A stretch of 64,000 bases of DNA from Solirubrobacter sp963848475 (GTDB lineage Bacteria > Actinomycetota > Thermoleophilia > Solirubrobacterales > Solirubrobacteraceae): assembly GCA_963848475.1 (NCBI GenBank), contig CAWKDW010000020.1, forward strand, positions 124,001 through 188,000, written 5' to 3'. Made by a program: the position numbers and the translations under genes. Shown piece after piece: positions 1-6,825 of this stretch. Every line of letters begins with the position of its first letter. Position 1 is the first letter of the stretch. The notes below the pieces were generated by a model. That model was not told the DNA's origin, ran no database searches, and worked only from the letters and a program-made list of their open reading frames with translations.

Positions 1-489
1 GGCCGGGCCATGCCCGGCTCGGAGGAGGAGGCGGTGCTCGCCGACGTGCTCGACGATGCGCTGGAGGCCAGCGCGGCGATGGGCGAGCTCGCGCGCGGGC
101 TGCATCCCGCCGTGCTCTCCGAGCGCGGTCTCGCCGCCGCGCTGCAGGTGCTCGTGGCGCGCGCCGCGGTTCCCATCAACCTGCGCGAGCTGCCGGGCCG
201 GCGTTTCAGCGCCGTGATCGAGACGACCGCGTATCTGCTCGTAGCGGAGGCGATCGCCAACGTCGCCCGCTACGCCCACGCGACCGAGTGCGTCCTGCAC
301 GTCGCCGATGGCGGCGACCGGCTGACGGTCGAGCTGCGCGACAACGGCATCGGCGGCGCGACCTTGCGCCCCGGCGGCGGCCTCGAGTGCCTGAGCGACC
401 GCGCGGCGGCGATCGGCGCCCGCATGGAGCTCGACTCGCCGCGCGGCGAGGGCACGACGATCCGGCTCGAGATCCCCGTTGAGCGCTGA
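1..489 (+). CDS. Sensor histidine kinase, NarL/HisKA_3 type (5'-truncated by window)
   Basis: This is the cytoplasmic C-terminal part of a two-component sensor kinase. The frame is open at base 1, so the true start lies upstream. The helical segment carrying ARGLHPAVL is typical of the end of the HisKA_3 dimerisation domain. It is followed by a GHKL ATPase with an N-box (EAIANVARYA), a G1 box (DNGIGGA) and a G2-like glycine run near RGEGTTI. The phospho-accepting His and the sensor region are outside the window, as is any cognate LuxR-type regulator. The last 11 bases overlap the next gene, suggesting co-transcription. Family assignment is firm; the signal sensed is unknown. Confidence 0.85.
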   Translation, partial: GRAMPGSEEEAVLADVLDDALEASAAMGELARGLHPAVLSERGLAAALQVLVARAAVPINLRELPGRRFSAVIETTAYLLVAEAIANVARYAHATECVLHVADGGDRLTVELRDNGIGGATLRPGGGLECLSDRAAAIGARMELDSPRGEGTTIRLEIPVER

Positions 490-907
490 GGACTGGCGCT
501 TCTCGTTCCGCGACCGGATCCGCTACGGCGATCTGGACACGAACGCGCACCTCAACAACGTCGCCGTGCACCAGTTCTTCGAGAGCGCGCGGGTGGCGTA
601 CATGCGCGGGATGTTCCCCGACATCGACCCGATGGGCCGCTCCGGCGGTTTCGGGATGATCTTCGCCGAGACGCAGGTCCGCTTCGCCTCCCCCGGCTTC
701 TACGAGGAGGTCATGCGCGTCTGGGTGCGGCCCGAGGAGCTGCGCCGTTCGAGCGTCAAGATCGCGTTCCGGATGACCTGTGAGGACGACGGTCGACTGG
801 TCGCCGAGGGCTGGGGGACGCTGGTGGGCTACGACTACGCGAACGGGCGCGCGGCGCCGTTGACGGAGGAGATCGCCGAGCGCATGCGCGCCGAGGGCGC
901 CAGATAG
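479..907 (+). CDS. Hotdog-fold acyl-CoA thioesterase (4HBT/FadM-like)
   Basis: A 142-residue single-domain protein that probably hydrolyses acyl-CoA thioesters in the cytoplasm. Residues 16-27 (YGDLDTNAHLNN) match the D-x-N-x-H-x-N-N active-site segment of the 4-hydroxybenzoyl-CoA thioesterase family, followed by the long central helix (FFESARVAYMRG). Length fits the family. The start is a TTG overlapping the end of the histidine kinase gene by 11 bp. The TAG stop (905-907) is also the first half of a probable -10 box for the next gene. Substrate chain length cannot be read from sequence. Confidence 0.8.
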   Translation: MSAEDWRFSFRDRIRYGDLDTNAHLNNVAVHQFFESARVAYMRGMFPDIDPMGRSGGFGMIFAETQVRFASPGFYEEVMRVWVRPEELRRSSVKIAFRMTCEDDGRLVAEGWGTLVGYDYANGRAAPLTEEIAERMRAEGAR

Positions 908-910
908 GCT
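905..910 (+). promoter_or_regulatory. Probable -10 box (TAGGCT) of the CYTH gene
   Basis: TAGGCT lies 9 nt before the ATG at 920, and its TAG is the stop codon of the thioesterase gene. This matches the spacing seen at many other starts here and implies a very short or absent 5' leader. No clear -35 element is visible. Confidence 0.45.
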
Positions 911-919
911 CCCGCCGCG

Positions 920-1600
920 ATGGAGATCGAGCGCAAGTTCCTGCTGGCCGGGCGCCCGCATGGCCTCGAAGACCACCCCGCGCAGCGGCTCGAGCAGGGC
1001 TATCTCGCGATCGACCCCGCCGGCGCCGAGGTCCGCGTCCGCCGCAAGGACGCCAAGACGTTGATGACCGTCAAGTCCGGGATCGGCCTCGTGCGCGGCG
1101 AGGAGGAGTTCGTCGTCGACGCGGAGCTCTTCGAGCGGCTGTGGCCGCTGACCACGGGGCGCCAGGTGGTCAAGACGCGCTACCTCGTGCCGGTCGGCGA
1201 CGGCCTGACGGCCGAGGTCGACGACTACGAGGGCCCGCTCGCGGGCCTGCTGACCGCCGAGGTCGAGTTCCCCGACGAGGCCTCCGCTCACGCCTTCCAC
1301 GCCCCCGCTTGGATGGGGGACGACGTGACCGGTGACGCGCGCTACGCGAACCGCACGCTGGCGGTACACGGCATCCCGAGCTGTAGTCAGCGCTCCTGCT
1401 GGGTCGGGCGCACGAGGACCTCGTTGATCGCCATGTGCCGGGGCCGCGTGACGATGAAGACGATCGTGTCGGCGATGTCCTCCGCTCGCAGCGGCTCGGT
1501 CGCGATCCCCCCGCGCAACTGTTCGCGGATCTCCGGTCGCAGGTGGTGCGTGAGCTCTGATTCGGTGGCGCCCGGCTCGACCAGCGAGGAGCGCACGTAG
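920..1600 (+). CDS. CYTH-domain protein (triphosphate tunnel family), 3' end frameshifted
   Basis: The N-terminus MEIERKF supplies the ExExK signature of the CYTH/triphosphate tunnel metalloenzyme fold. Further charged strands (EVRVRRKD, TVKSG, EEFVVD, KTRYLV, VDDYEG, AEVEF) line the expected tunnel. These enzymes hydrolyse inorganic triphosphate or bind phosphorylated ligands with Mg2+ or Mn2+. The conserved domain ends near RTLAVHGIP (about 1378). A TAG at 1384-1386 is one frame away, so the natural gene probably ends there and a one-base deletion extends the reading frame to 1600, antisense to the SDR gene. Exact substrate is unknown. Confidence 0.75.
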   Translation: MEIERKFLLAGRPHGLEDHPAQRLEQGYLAIDPAGAEVRVRRKDAKTLMTVKSGIGLVRGEEEFVVDAELFERLWPLTTGRQVVKTRYLVPVGDGLTAEVDDYEGPLAGLLTAEVEFPDEASAHAFHAPAWMGDDVTGDARYANRTLAVHGIPSCSQRSCWVGRTRTSLIAMCRGRVTMKTIVSAMSSARSGSVAIPPRNCSRISGRRWCVSSDSVAPGSTSEERT

Positions 1601-1983
1601 CGCGCCGTGACCTCCTGGCGCAGCGACTCGCTGAAGGCGCCGACGCCGTGCTTGGTCAGGTGGTAGACGCCTCCGCCGGCGCCCGACCCGGCGGCCCGCG
1701 ACCGAGCTGATGTTGACCAGGTCGGCGACGTGGCGCGGGCCCTGCTGCGCCGTGCTCAGCAGGTGCGGCAGCGCCGCGTGCGCGACGTAGAGCAGCCCGT
1801 TGAGGTTGAGCGCGATCATCCGCTCCCACTCCTCGACCGGGGCGTCGACGATCGGTCCGAGCAGCATCACGCCCGCGTTGTTGATCACCGTGTCGAGCCG
1901 GCCGAGTTCTGAGGCCGTGTGCTCCACGGCCGCGATCGCCTGCTCGCGCCCGTGACGAGCGCGACTGTGCCGTCCAATGTCAT
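1387..1983 (-). pseudogene. Short-chain dehydrogenase/reductase, internally deleted and frameshifted
   Basis: The reading frame opens with MTLDGTVALVTGAS, the first strand of an SDR Rossmann fold. It then jumps directly to an EQAIAAVEH segment, losing roughly 50 residues that should hold the rest of the TGxxxGxG cofactor motif. Downstream come NNAGVMLLG, the catalytic Ser region (NISSVAGR), YHLTK (catalytic Tyr/Lys) after a one-base insertion near 1693 (GGC read as GGGC), and an ending like YdfG-type SDRs (INEVLVRPTQQ). As written it cannot make an active NADP-dependent oxidoreductase. A deletion between two GCGAGCAG repeats, or an assembly collapse, explains the junction. It is convergent with the CYTH gene. 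Confidence 0.7.
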
Positions 1984-1990
1984 GCGGAGA

Positions 1991-1996
1991 GTTCTA
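1991..1996 (-). promoter_or_regulatory. Probable -10 box (TAGAAC) of the SDR gene
   Basis: Read on the minus strand, TAGAAC lies 7 nt before the SDR ATG (1983). Its TAG (1996-1994) is the stop codon of the upstream WD40-like gene. The last base deviates from the TAnnnT consensus. Confidence 0.35.
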
Positions 1997-3289
1997 CCCC
2001 CGCAGCGTGAGCGTCCGCCTCGCGGTGAGCTTGGACTGGGAGGCGGTGACGGTGACCTTTCCGCGGATCTTGAGCCTGAACGTCAACGTCCCCGCGGCCT
2101 TGGCCGTCTTGGTGAGCCTGGCGACGGTGCGCCGCTTGCGCTTGGCGGTCACGGTGACCTTGCCGGCGCCCGGCACGGTGACGGTGACCTTGCCGGTGCG
2201 GGTGATCGCCAGCTTCAGCTTCTTGGCTGGCACGCCGGGGGTCGGCGGCGCCGGTGACGCGCCCTGGAAGGCGGACGCCGGCGGGACGTCGGCCGGGCCC
2301 CAGTCCGGATGCTTGGCGCCGGGGAAGGTCAGGGCGCCCGGGCCGCCGGGCTGGCAGTTGTCCGGGATCGCCGCGACGAACACGCCTTGGGCGGTGCTGT
2401 AGGCCATCGCCTTGCCGCTCGGGGCGAGCGTCGTGTTCTCGAATTTGCCGCCCAGCTCGTAGCACTGCCGTGCCACCGGCACGTTCTCATGGTTCGTGAA
2501 CGGCGTGTGGTCCCAGTCGGGCGCGCCGAACGGCGACATCGTCGTGCGGTAGACGCGCAGCTTCTCGTCGTAGAAGCCCGCGATGCCGACCACCGTCTGC
2601 AGGTCGCGCGAGAGCTCGACGTCGTCCACCCCGAGCCCCTGGTTCGGGTCATAGAACCAATGGTCGTTGGTCTGTGAGCCGACGGGCGTGAAGACCGCGT
2701 CGTCGTTGAGGTTCGCGCCGGGTGAGGAGCGCAGCAGGAGGTCGTTGGATATCCAGTGCGGGGCGATCCAACCCGTGAGCAGCCCGTAGGCGTCGACACC
2801 GGTGAAGCCGGTCGAGCTCGTGATGCCCACGCCCTGGCTCTGCGTGTAGACGAAGCACGGCGGAACCGTCAGCTCGTTGCAGCCGGGGGCGGCGTCGTAG
2901 GTGTCGTTGAAGTACTCGAAGGCGATCTTCGAGCCGTCGGGCGAGATCTCCGGGTCGAACGGGCCATGGAACTGGGTCACCGGACCGCCGACGGGCGAGC
3001 CGTCGCTCACGTAGGTGGGAAACTCCGCCAGGACCTGGCCGGTGCGTGAGAGCTTCTGGAGCTTCTCGCCGCCGACGAGCGCGGCCATCGTGCCGTCGTC
3101 GGCCTGGGAGACGTAGAAGTAGCCGCCGGTGTGGGTCACTTGCTGCTTGCGTGCGCCGTCCGGCGTCGCGAGCCAGATGTCGTTGCCTTGGATGTAGGCG
3201 ATCGAGTCGGCGGAGGCGGGCGCGACGGCAACGAGGCTCAGCACGGCCACGGCGGCGCCGGCGAGACGTCGGAGGGGAGCGGGGAGCAT
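1994..3289 (-). CDS. Secreted WD40/PD40-like beta-propeller protein with basic C-terminal beta domain
   Basis: A 431-residue exported protein. Residues 1-27 form a signal peptide (RRLAGAAVAVLSLVAVAPASA). Blades with TolB/PD40-type repeats follow (DPEISPDGSKIAFEYF, APSGKAMAYS, HPDWGPAD). The last 90 residues are a Lys/Arg/Thr-rich beta-strand module (KVTVTVPGAGKVTVTAKR), a type that recurs at the C-terminus of other secreted proteins in this window. It is probably a cell-surface or extracellular binding protein; ligand unknown. Its TAG stop forms part of the -10 box of the next gene. The reading frame is intact. Confidence 0.7.
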   Translation of the reverse strand: MLPAPLRRLAGAAVAVLSLVAVAPASADSIAYIQGNDIWLATPDGARKQQVTHTGGYFYVSQADDGTMAALVGGEKLQKLSRTGQVLAEFPTYVSDGSPVGGPVTQFHGPFDPEISPDGSKIAFEYFNDTYDAAPGCNELTVPPCFVYTQSQGVGITSSTGFTGVDAYGLLTGWIAPHWISNDLLLRSSPGANLNDDAVFTPVGSQTNDHWFYDPNQGLGVDDVELSRDLQTVVGIAGFYDEKLRVYRTTMSPFGAPDWDHTPFTNHENVPVARQCYELGGKFENTTLAPSGKAMAYSTAQGVFVAAIPDNCQPGGPGALTFPGAKHPDWGPADVPPASAFQGASPAPPTPGVPAKKLKLAITRTGKVTVTVPGAGKVTVTAKRKRRTVARLTKTAKAAGTLTFRLKIRGKVTVTASQSKLTARRTLTLRG

Positions 3290-3394
3290 GCTCGACGATG
3301 CTCGCCCACTCCCCTTGCCGCGGCCTTGCGCCGAGGTTGCCGGCCCCCGCGCCGGCGGCTCTCCGCCGGCGCGACTTGGGCCCGCATCTGGGTG

Positions 3395-3816
3395 CTAAGA
3401 GGTGGTGGTCGCCGCGGGTGTGGCCGACGTGTCCGGCGGCGTCGGTCCCGTTCGGCGGCGCCTGCCCGCCGTTGGGCGGTCCGCCCTGGGGCATCATGTC
3501 CTTGAGCGCTGCCGCTACCTTCGCCTCGCTGAGGCCGAGTTCCTTCGCGAGGTTCGCGGCCATGTCAGTTGGCGCACCGGGTTGCTGACCCTGCTGCGGC
3601 CGGTTCTTCTGCATTGCGGCCTGCAGGTCGGCGGTGGAGACGCCGAGGGTCTTGGCGAGCGCGGTGAAGTCCATGCCGCCGCCCTGCTGGCCCTGCCGTG
3701 GCGCCGGTGCCGGTGCCGGTGGTGGCGGCGTCAGAGCCGCAGCCGGCGACGACTCCGCCGGCGAGGGCGGCGGTACTGGCAAAGACGGCGATCCGCCTGA
3801 AGCGTTGCTTGTTCAT
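3395..3816 (-). CDS. Lipoprotein with two helical repeats (two frameshifts)
   Basis: The start is ATG at 3816, preceded by an AGGAGA ribosome site and overlapping the ApbE stop as ATGA. The N-terminus MNKQRFRRIAVF...AGGVVAGC is a lipoprotein signal with the lipobox Cys at residue 27. A Thr/Gly-rich stretch (TGTGTGAT) follows, then two homologous helical units (DFTALAKTLGVSTADLQAAM and DMAANLAKELGLSEAKVAAA) and a Pro/Gly/Thr-rich tail ending at TAG 3397-3395. Removing one base near 3700 and one near 3440 gives a continuous protein of about 140 residues. Function is unknown. As last gene of an ApbE/heme-b operon it may be an envelope redox partner. Confidence 0.6.
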
Positions 3817-4766
3817 CGTGTTCTCCTGGAATGCGAGTCGGGGTGTGAGACCAGCATCGGCCCGGTCGGCGAGAGCCGGCTTGGATGAAGCTGGGAGTTG
3901 GCTGAGACGACGAAGTGGCCGCCGTCGTCGAGCACGACCACGCCACCGTGCGCGAGCCAGTCGCCGGCGCCGCCGGGGCCGCTGAGCACGGCCGCCTTGG
4001 CGCGCCACTCGGCCTCGACCGCGGTGGGCGCGAGCGCGGTGGCCTGGACGACGCCCGTGAATGCTGGGGCGCCGGTCGCGGGGTCGAGCAGGTGATGAGC
4101 GGGGCGGCCGTCGACGCCCAACCAACTGCGCCGGCCGATCCCGCTCGTCGCCACGGCGGATTCCGAGAGCTCGAAGGCGTGCAGCGCCGGCCCGCCGAAC
4201 GGGTCGGCGACCTCGAGTCTGCGCTTCGGCCCGGAGAAGCGCAGGTCGCCGCCACAGTCGACGGCGAAGCTCGAGTGCCCCGTGAGCCGCTCGGCCAGCA
4301 GGTCGGCGAACAGGCCCTTGGCCAGGCCGCCGCTGTCGAAGCCCAGCCCGGGCGGGCGCGTGACCTCCCAGCCGTCGACGAAGACCTCGTGCCAGCGGGC
4401 GTCCGGGTTCGGAGCGGCCGCGCGGCGCCGCGGGGCGAGCCGCAACGCGAGTTCGAGCGGCAGCGGCGCGGGCAGGTCGGTGGCGTAGCCCGCGGCCTGG
4501 ATCTCGCCGAGCAGCGTGCCGTCGACGAGGCCGCCGGTCGCCTCCGCCGCGTCGAGCACCGCGCCGAGCAGGCGCGTCATCGTCGTGCTCACCGGCACCA
4601 CCTCGCGCGGGTCGGCGTTCAGCTGCGAGAGCTCGCTCGCGGGTCGGAAGCGGCTGAAGCGCAGGTGCCAGTTCTCGAGGCAGCGGCGGGCGTCGGCGAC
4701 CGCCTCATGGTCGTCCGCCCAGACGCCGCAGCGCGAGCCGAAGCAGTCGAAGCGCTGATGGCTCAT
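3813..4766 (-). CDS. apbE: FAD:protein FMN transferase (ApbE family)
   Basis: A 317-residue ApbE-family enzyme, which transfers FMN from FAD onto a Ser/Thr of partner proteins outside the membrane. Recognisable blocks are the N-terminal FGSRCGVW, the DSGGLAKGLFAD segment (family D-x-GGxxKG), DCGGDLRFSGPK, the TSGIG loop and HHLLDPATG near the metal-binding site. No signal peptide is obvious. The start ATG overlaps the stop of the heme-b protein gene (ATGA), and the gene's own stop overlaps the lipoprotein start in the same way, so translation is coupled across three genes. No canonical FMN-binding domain protein is adjacent. Confidence 0.85.
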   Translation of the reverse strand: MSHQRFDCFGSRCGVWADDHEAVADARRCLENWHLRFSRFRPASELSQLNADPREVVPVSTTMTRLLGAVLDAAEATGGLVDGTLLGEIQAAGYATDLPAPLPLELALRLAPRRRAAAPNPDARWHEVFVDGWEVTRPPGLGFDSGGLAKGLFADLLAERLTGHSSFAVDCGGDLRFSGPKRRLEVADPFGGPALHAFELSESAVATSGIGRRSWLGVDGRPAHHLLDPATGAPAFTGVVQATALAPTAVEAEWRAKAAVLSGPGGAGDWLAHGGVVVLDDGGHFVVSANSQLHPSRLSPTGPMLVSHPDSHSRRTR

Positions 4767-5290
4767 GCCGGCACCGCCGGGACCGGCATCAGCCGCCGGA
4801 CGAGCAGCGCGCCGGCGGGGATCACGACCAGCGCGGCGGCGACCAGGAACCAGGCGGCGCCCGCGTCGGTGCCCATCATCAGCGCGTGGCCGACGCCGAG
4901 CACCCAGGCCAGCGCCGTGAAGCGATGCAGCTTGCGCCAGCGCGCCGGGCCGATGCGCCCGCGGACGTAGTACGAGAGCCCGAGGATCACGAACATCCAG
5001 CCCGCGATCAGGCCGACGCCCATCCACAGCCGCTGGTAGGAGCTGGCGAACGGGATCGTGACGTCGGCGAGGCTCGGGCTCAGGTAGGAGTCGCCGAGCA
5101 GCGACAGCGCGTGGACGGCGAGCGCCACCATCGTCGCCAGCGAGAGCGACTCGTGGATGACGCGCAGGTCGCCGAGCTTGGTGCGCATCCGCGTGCTCAT
5201 CATCAGGCCGAGCGCGACGGCCATGCTCGCGGCCAGCAGCGCCACGATGCCCGCGGCGCGGCTGGTGATCCAGAAGGCGTGCTCGGCCAT
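4763..5290 (-). CDS. Ferric-reductase-like transmembrane heme b protein
   Basis: A 175-residue integral membrane protein with about five hydrophobic helices. Histidines at 46 and 60 and at 122 and 135 lie in two helices with 13-14 residue spacing, the pattern for two stacked b-type hemes in the ferric reductase/YedZ transmembrane family. It would carry electrons across the membrane. Placed between a small membrane protein and ApbE, with 4-nt spacing upstream and an ATGA overlap downstream, it likely belongs to a flavin-linked extracytosolic electron-transfer unit. The electron donor and acceptor are unknown. Confidence 0.75.
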   Translation of the reverse strand: MAEHAFWITSRAAGIVALLAASMAVALGLMMSTRMRTKLGDLRVIHESLSLATMVALAVHALSLLGDSYLSPSLADVTIPFASSYQRLWMGVGLIAGWMFVILGLSYYVRGRIGPARWRKLHRFTALAWVLGVGHALMMGTDAGAAWFLVAAALVVIPAGALLVRRLMPVPAVPA

Positions 5291-5294
5291 GGCG

Positions 5295-5616
5295 CTAGGA
5301 CTGGGTCGTGGTCATCGTGGCCGCGGAGTCATTCGGCGACGACGAGGTGGCCGTGTCGCCGGACGACGTGGAGTCATCGGACCAGGTCGAGTCATCGCCG
5401 GAGGAGGACGTCGTCGTCGTGGTGGACGACGAGCTGACCTGGGCGGTCGCGTTGGAGTTCGGCTCGCCCATCGCGGCCGTCGACGACGACGAGACCCCAG
5501 GCGAGGACGAAGGCGGCGAGCGTGCCGGCGACGACGCGCTGGCGGATCAGTCGGATGCGACGCGCACGAGCCGCGATACGTTCGTGCGCGATGGCGACGC
5601 GGTCGGGGGAGGGCAT
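5295..5616 (-). CDS. Small membrane-anchored protein with Ser/Thr/Asp-rich exported tail (frameshifted)
   Basis: The start is ATG at 5616, after a GAGGATGA ribosome site. An Arg-rich cytoplasmic head (HERIAARARRIRLIRQR) is followed by one transmembrane helix (VVAGTLAAFVLAW). After removal of one G in a TGGGGTC run near 5485 comes a low-complexity tail rich in Ser, Thr and Asp (SSSSTTTTTSSSGDD), ending at TAG 5297-5295. Length is about 106 residues. It is the first gene of the heme-b/ApbE operon. The Ser/Thr tail could be a flexible linker or a flavinylation target (inference). No known family was recognised. Confidence 0.55.
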
Positions 5617-5678
5617 GCAGTCATCCTCGGGCCGCCCGCCGAGAGCACGCTGTGAGCACCCTGAGAAGATCCTGGGTG

Positions 5679-6332
5679 ATGACGACGACGGTGATCTTCG
5701 ACCTCGACGGCGTGCTCGTCGACTCGCGCGCGGTGTTCCTCGCGTGCGTGAACTACGCGTTCGACCGGCTCGGCCTGCCCCAGCGCGAGCCCGCGGAGTT
5801 GCTGCCCTACATCGGCCCGCCCTTCGCGTACGCGTTCGGCGAGCTGCTCGGGGTCCCGCACGACGCGCCGGTCGTCGCGGCCTGCATCGACGGCTACCGC
5901 GAGCGCTACAAGACCGCCTCGCTGACCGAGACGACCGTCGAGCCCGGCATCCCCGAGGCGCTCGCGGCGCTGGACGGCCATCGGCTCGCGGTCGCCACCT
6001 CCAAGCCGTACGCGTTCGCCGAGCCGTTGCTCGAGGCCATGGGCCTGCGCGCAGCACTTCGAGGTCATCGCCGGCCCGGACCTGAGCGCGCGCGCCGAGG
6101 ACAAGACGCGGACGCTCGGGCGGGCGCTGGAGCAGCTCGGTCCGACGCGCGCCGTGATGGTCGGCGACCGCTCCTTCGACGTCGCTCGCGGCCAAGGCGC
6201 ACGGGCTGCCCTCGATCGGCGTCACGTGGGGCATCGGCACGCGCGGAGGAGCTACGCGACGCGGGCGCCGACCGGCTGATCGCGACGCCCGCTGAGCTCC
6301 CCGCGGCCGCAAGCGTCCTGCTGGGCCAATAG
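5679..6332 (+). CDS. HAD-superfamily phosphatase (Gph/phosphoglycolate phosphatase-like), three frameshifts
   Basis: The N-terminus MTTTVIFDLDGVLVDS is HAD motif I (DxDGVLVDS). The cap domain follows, then motif II in VATSKPYAF. Three single-base insertions, near 6052, 6184 and 6240, interrupt the C-terminal half. Correcting them restores motif III (EDK) and motif IV (VGDRSFDVA), then HGLPSIGVTWGIG and an ending typical of phosphoglycolate phosphatase-like enzymes (ADRLIATPAEL). Because three +1 shifts sum to one codon, the final frame equals the first, supporting a single gene of about 217 residues. The substrate, probably a small sugar or organic phosphate, is unknown. Confidence 0.75.
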   Translation: MTTTVIFDLDGVLVDSRAVFLACVNYAFDRLGLPQREPAELLPYIGPPFAYAFGELLGVPHDAPVVAACIDGYRERYKTASLTETTVEPGIPEALAALDGHRLAVATSKPYAFAEPLLEAMGLRAALRGHRRPGPERARRGQDADARAGAGAARSDARRDGRRPLLRRRSRPRRTGCPRSASRGASARAEELRDAGADRLIATPAELPAAASVLLGQ

Positions 6333-6335
6333 TGT
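6330..6335 (+). promoter_or_regulatory. Probable -10 box (TAGTGT) of the DUF2269 gene
   Basis: TAGTGT lies exactly 7 nt before the ATG at 6343 and begins with the stop codon of the HAD gene. The spacing implies a leaderless transcript. Confidence 0.45.
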
Positions 6336-6342
6336 CCGGGCC

Positions 6343-6825
6343 ATGCTCGCGGTCTTCAACCTGTACTCGATCTCGCTGTGGCTGCACATCACGGCCGCCG
6401 TCGTCGGCCTCGGCGCGACGTTCGCGCTCGCCGTCGGCTTCCCGCTCGCGCTCAAGCTCGACGCGCGGTACCTGCCGTTCGTGCACCACCTGAGCCTGAA
6501 CGTCATCCGCAAGCTCGCCTCGCCCGCGCTGGCGGTGCTGATCGTCACCGGCATCTACCAGGGCGTGGACTCCGACGCGATGGATCAGCCGTGGATCGGG
6601 CTCACGTTCCTGATCGCGCTGATCCTCGGCGGGCTGCAGGGCGGCTACTTCATCCCGACCGACAAGAAGCTCGCGGCGATGGCGGAGAAGGAGCTGGCCG
6701 CGGGCGCGACGACGCTGTCGGAGGACTACCAGCGCCAGGCGCAGCGCGAAGGCGGGATCGGCACCGTCGCCGGCATCCTGATCATCATCGCCGTCTTCTT
6801 GATGGTGACGAAGCCCGGGGCCTAG
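6343..6825 (+). CDS. DUF2269-type integral membrane protein
   Basis: A 160-residue protein with four predicted membrane helices (about residues 10-32, 60-75, 88-102 and 140-156). The pattern of a His in helix 1 (WLHITAAVVGLG) and a paired HH before helix 2 (FVHHLS) resembles the DUF2269 family of predicted membrane proteins, some of which may bind heme. Function is unknown. It follows the HAD gene by 10 bp. Its TAG stop lies within a palindromic CCTAGG that also provides the stop of the convergent GGDEF-EAL gene. Confidence 0.65.
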   Translation: MLAVFNLYSISLWLHITAAVVGLGATFALAVGFPLALKLDARYLPFVHHLSLNVIRKLASPALAVLIVTGIYQGVDSDAMDQPWIGLTFLIALILGGLQGGYFIPTDKKLAAMAEKELAAGATTLSEDYQRQAQREGGIGTVAGILIIIAVFLMVTKPGA

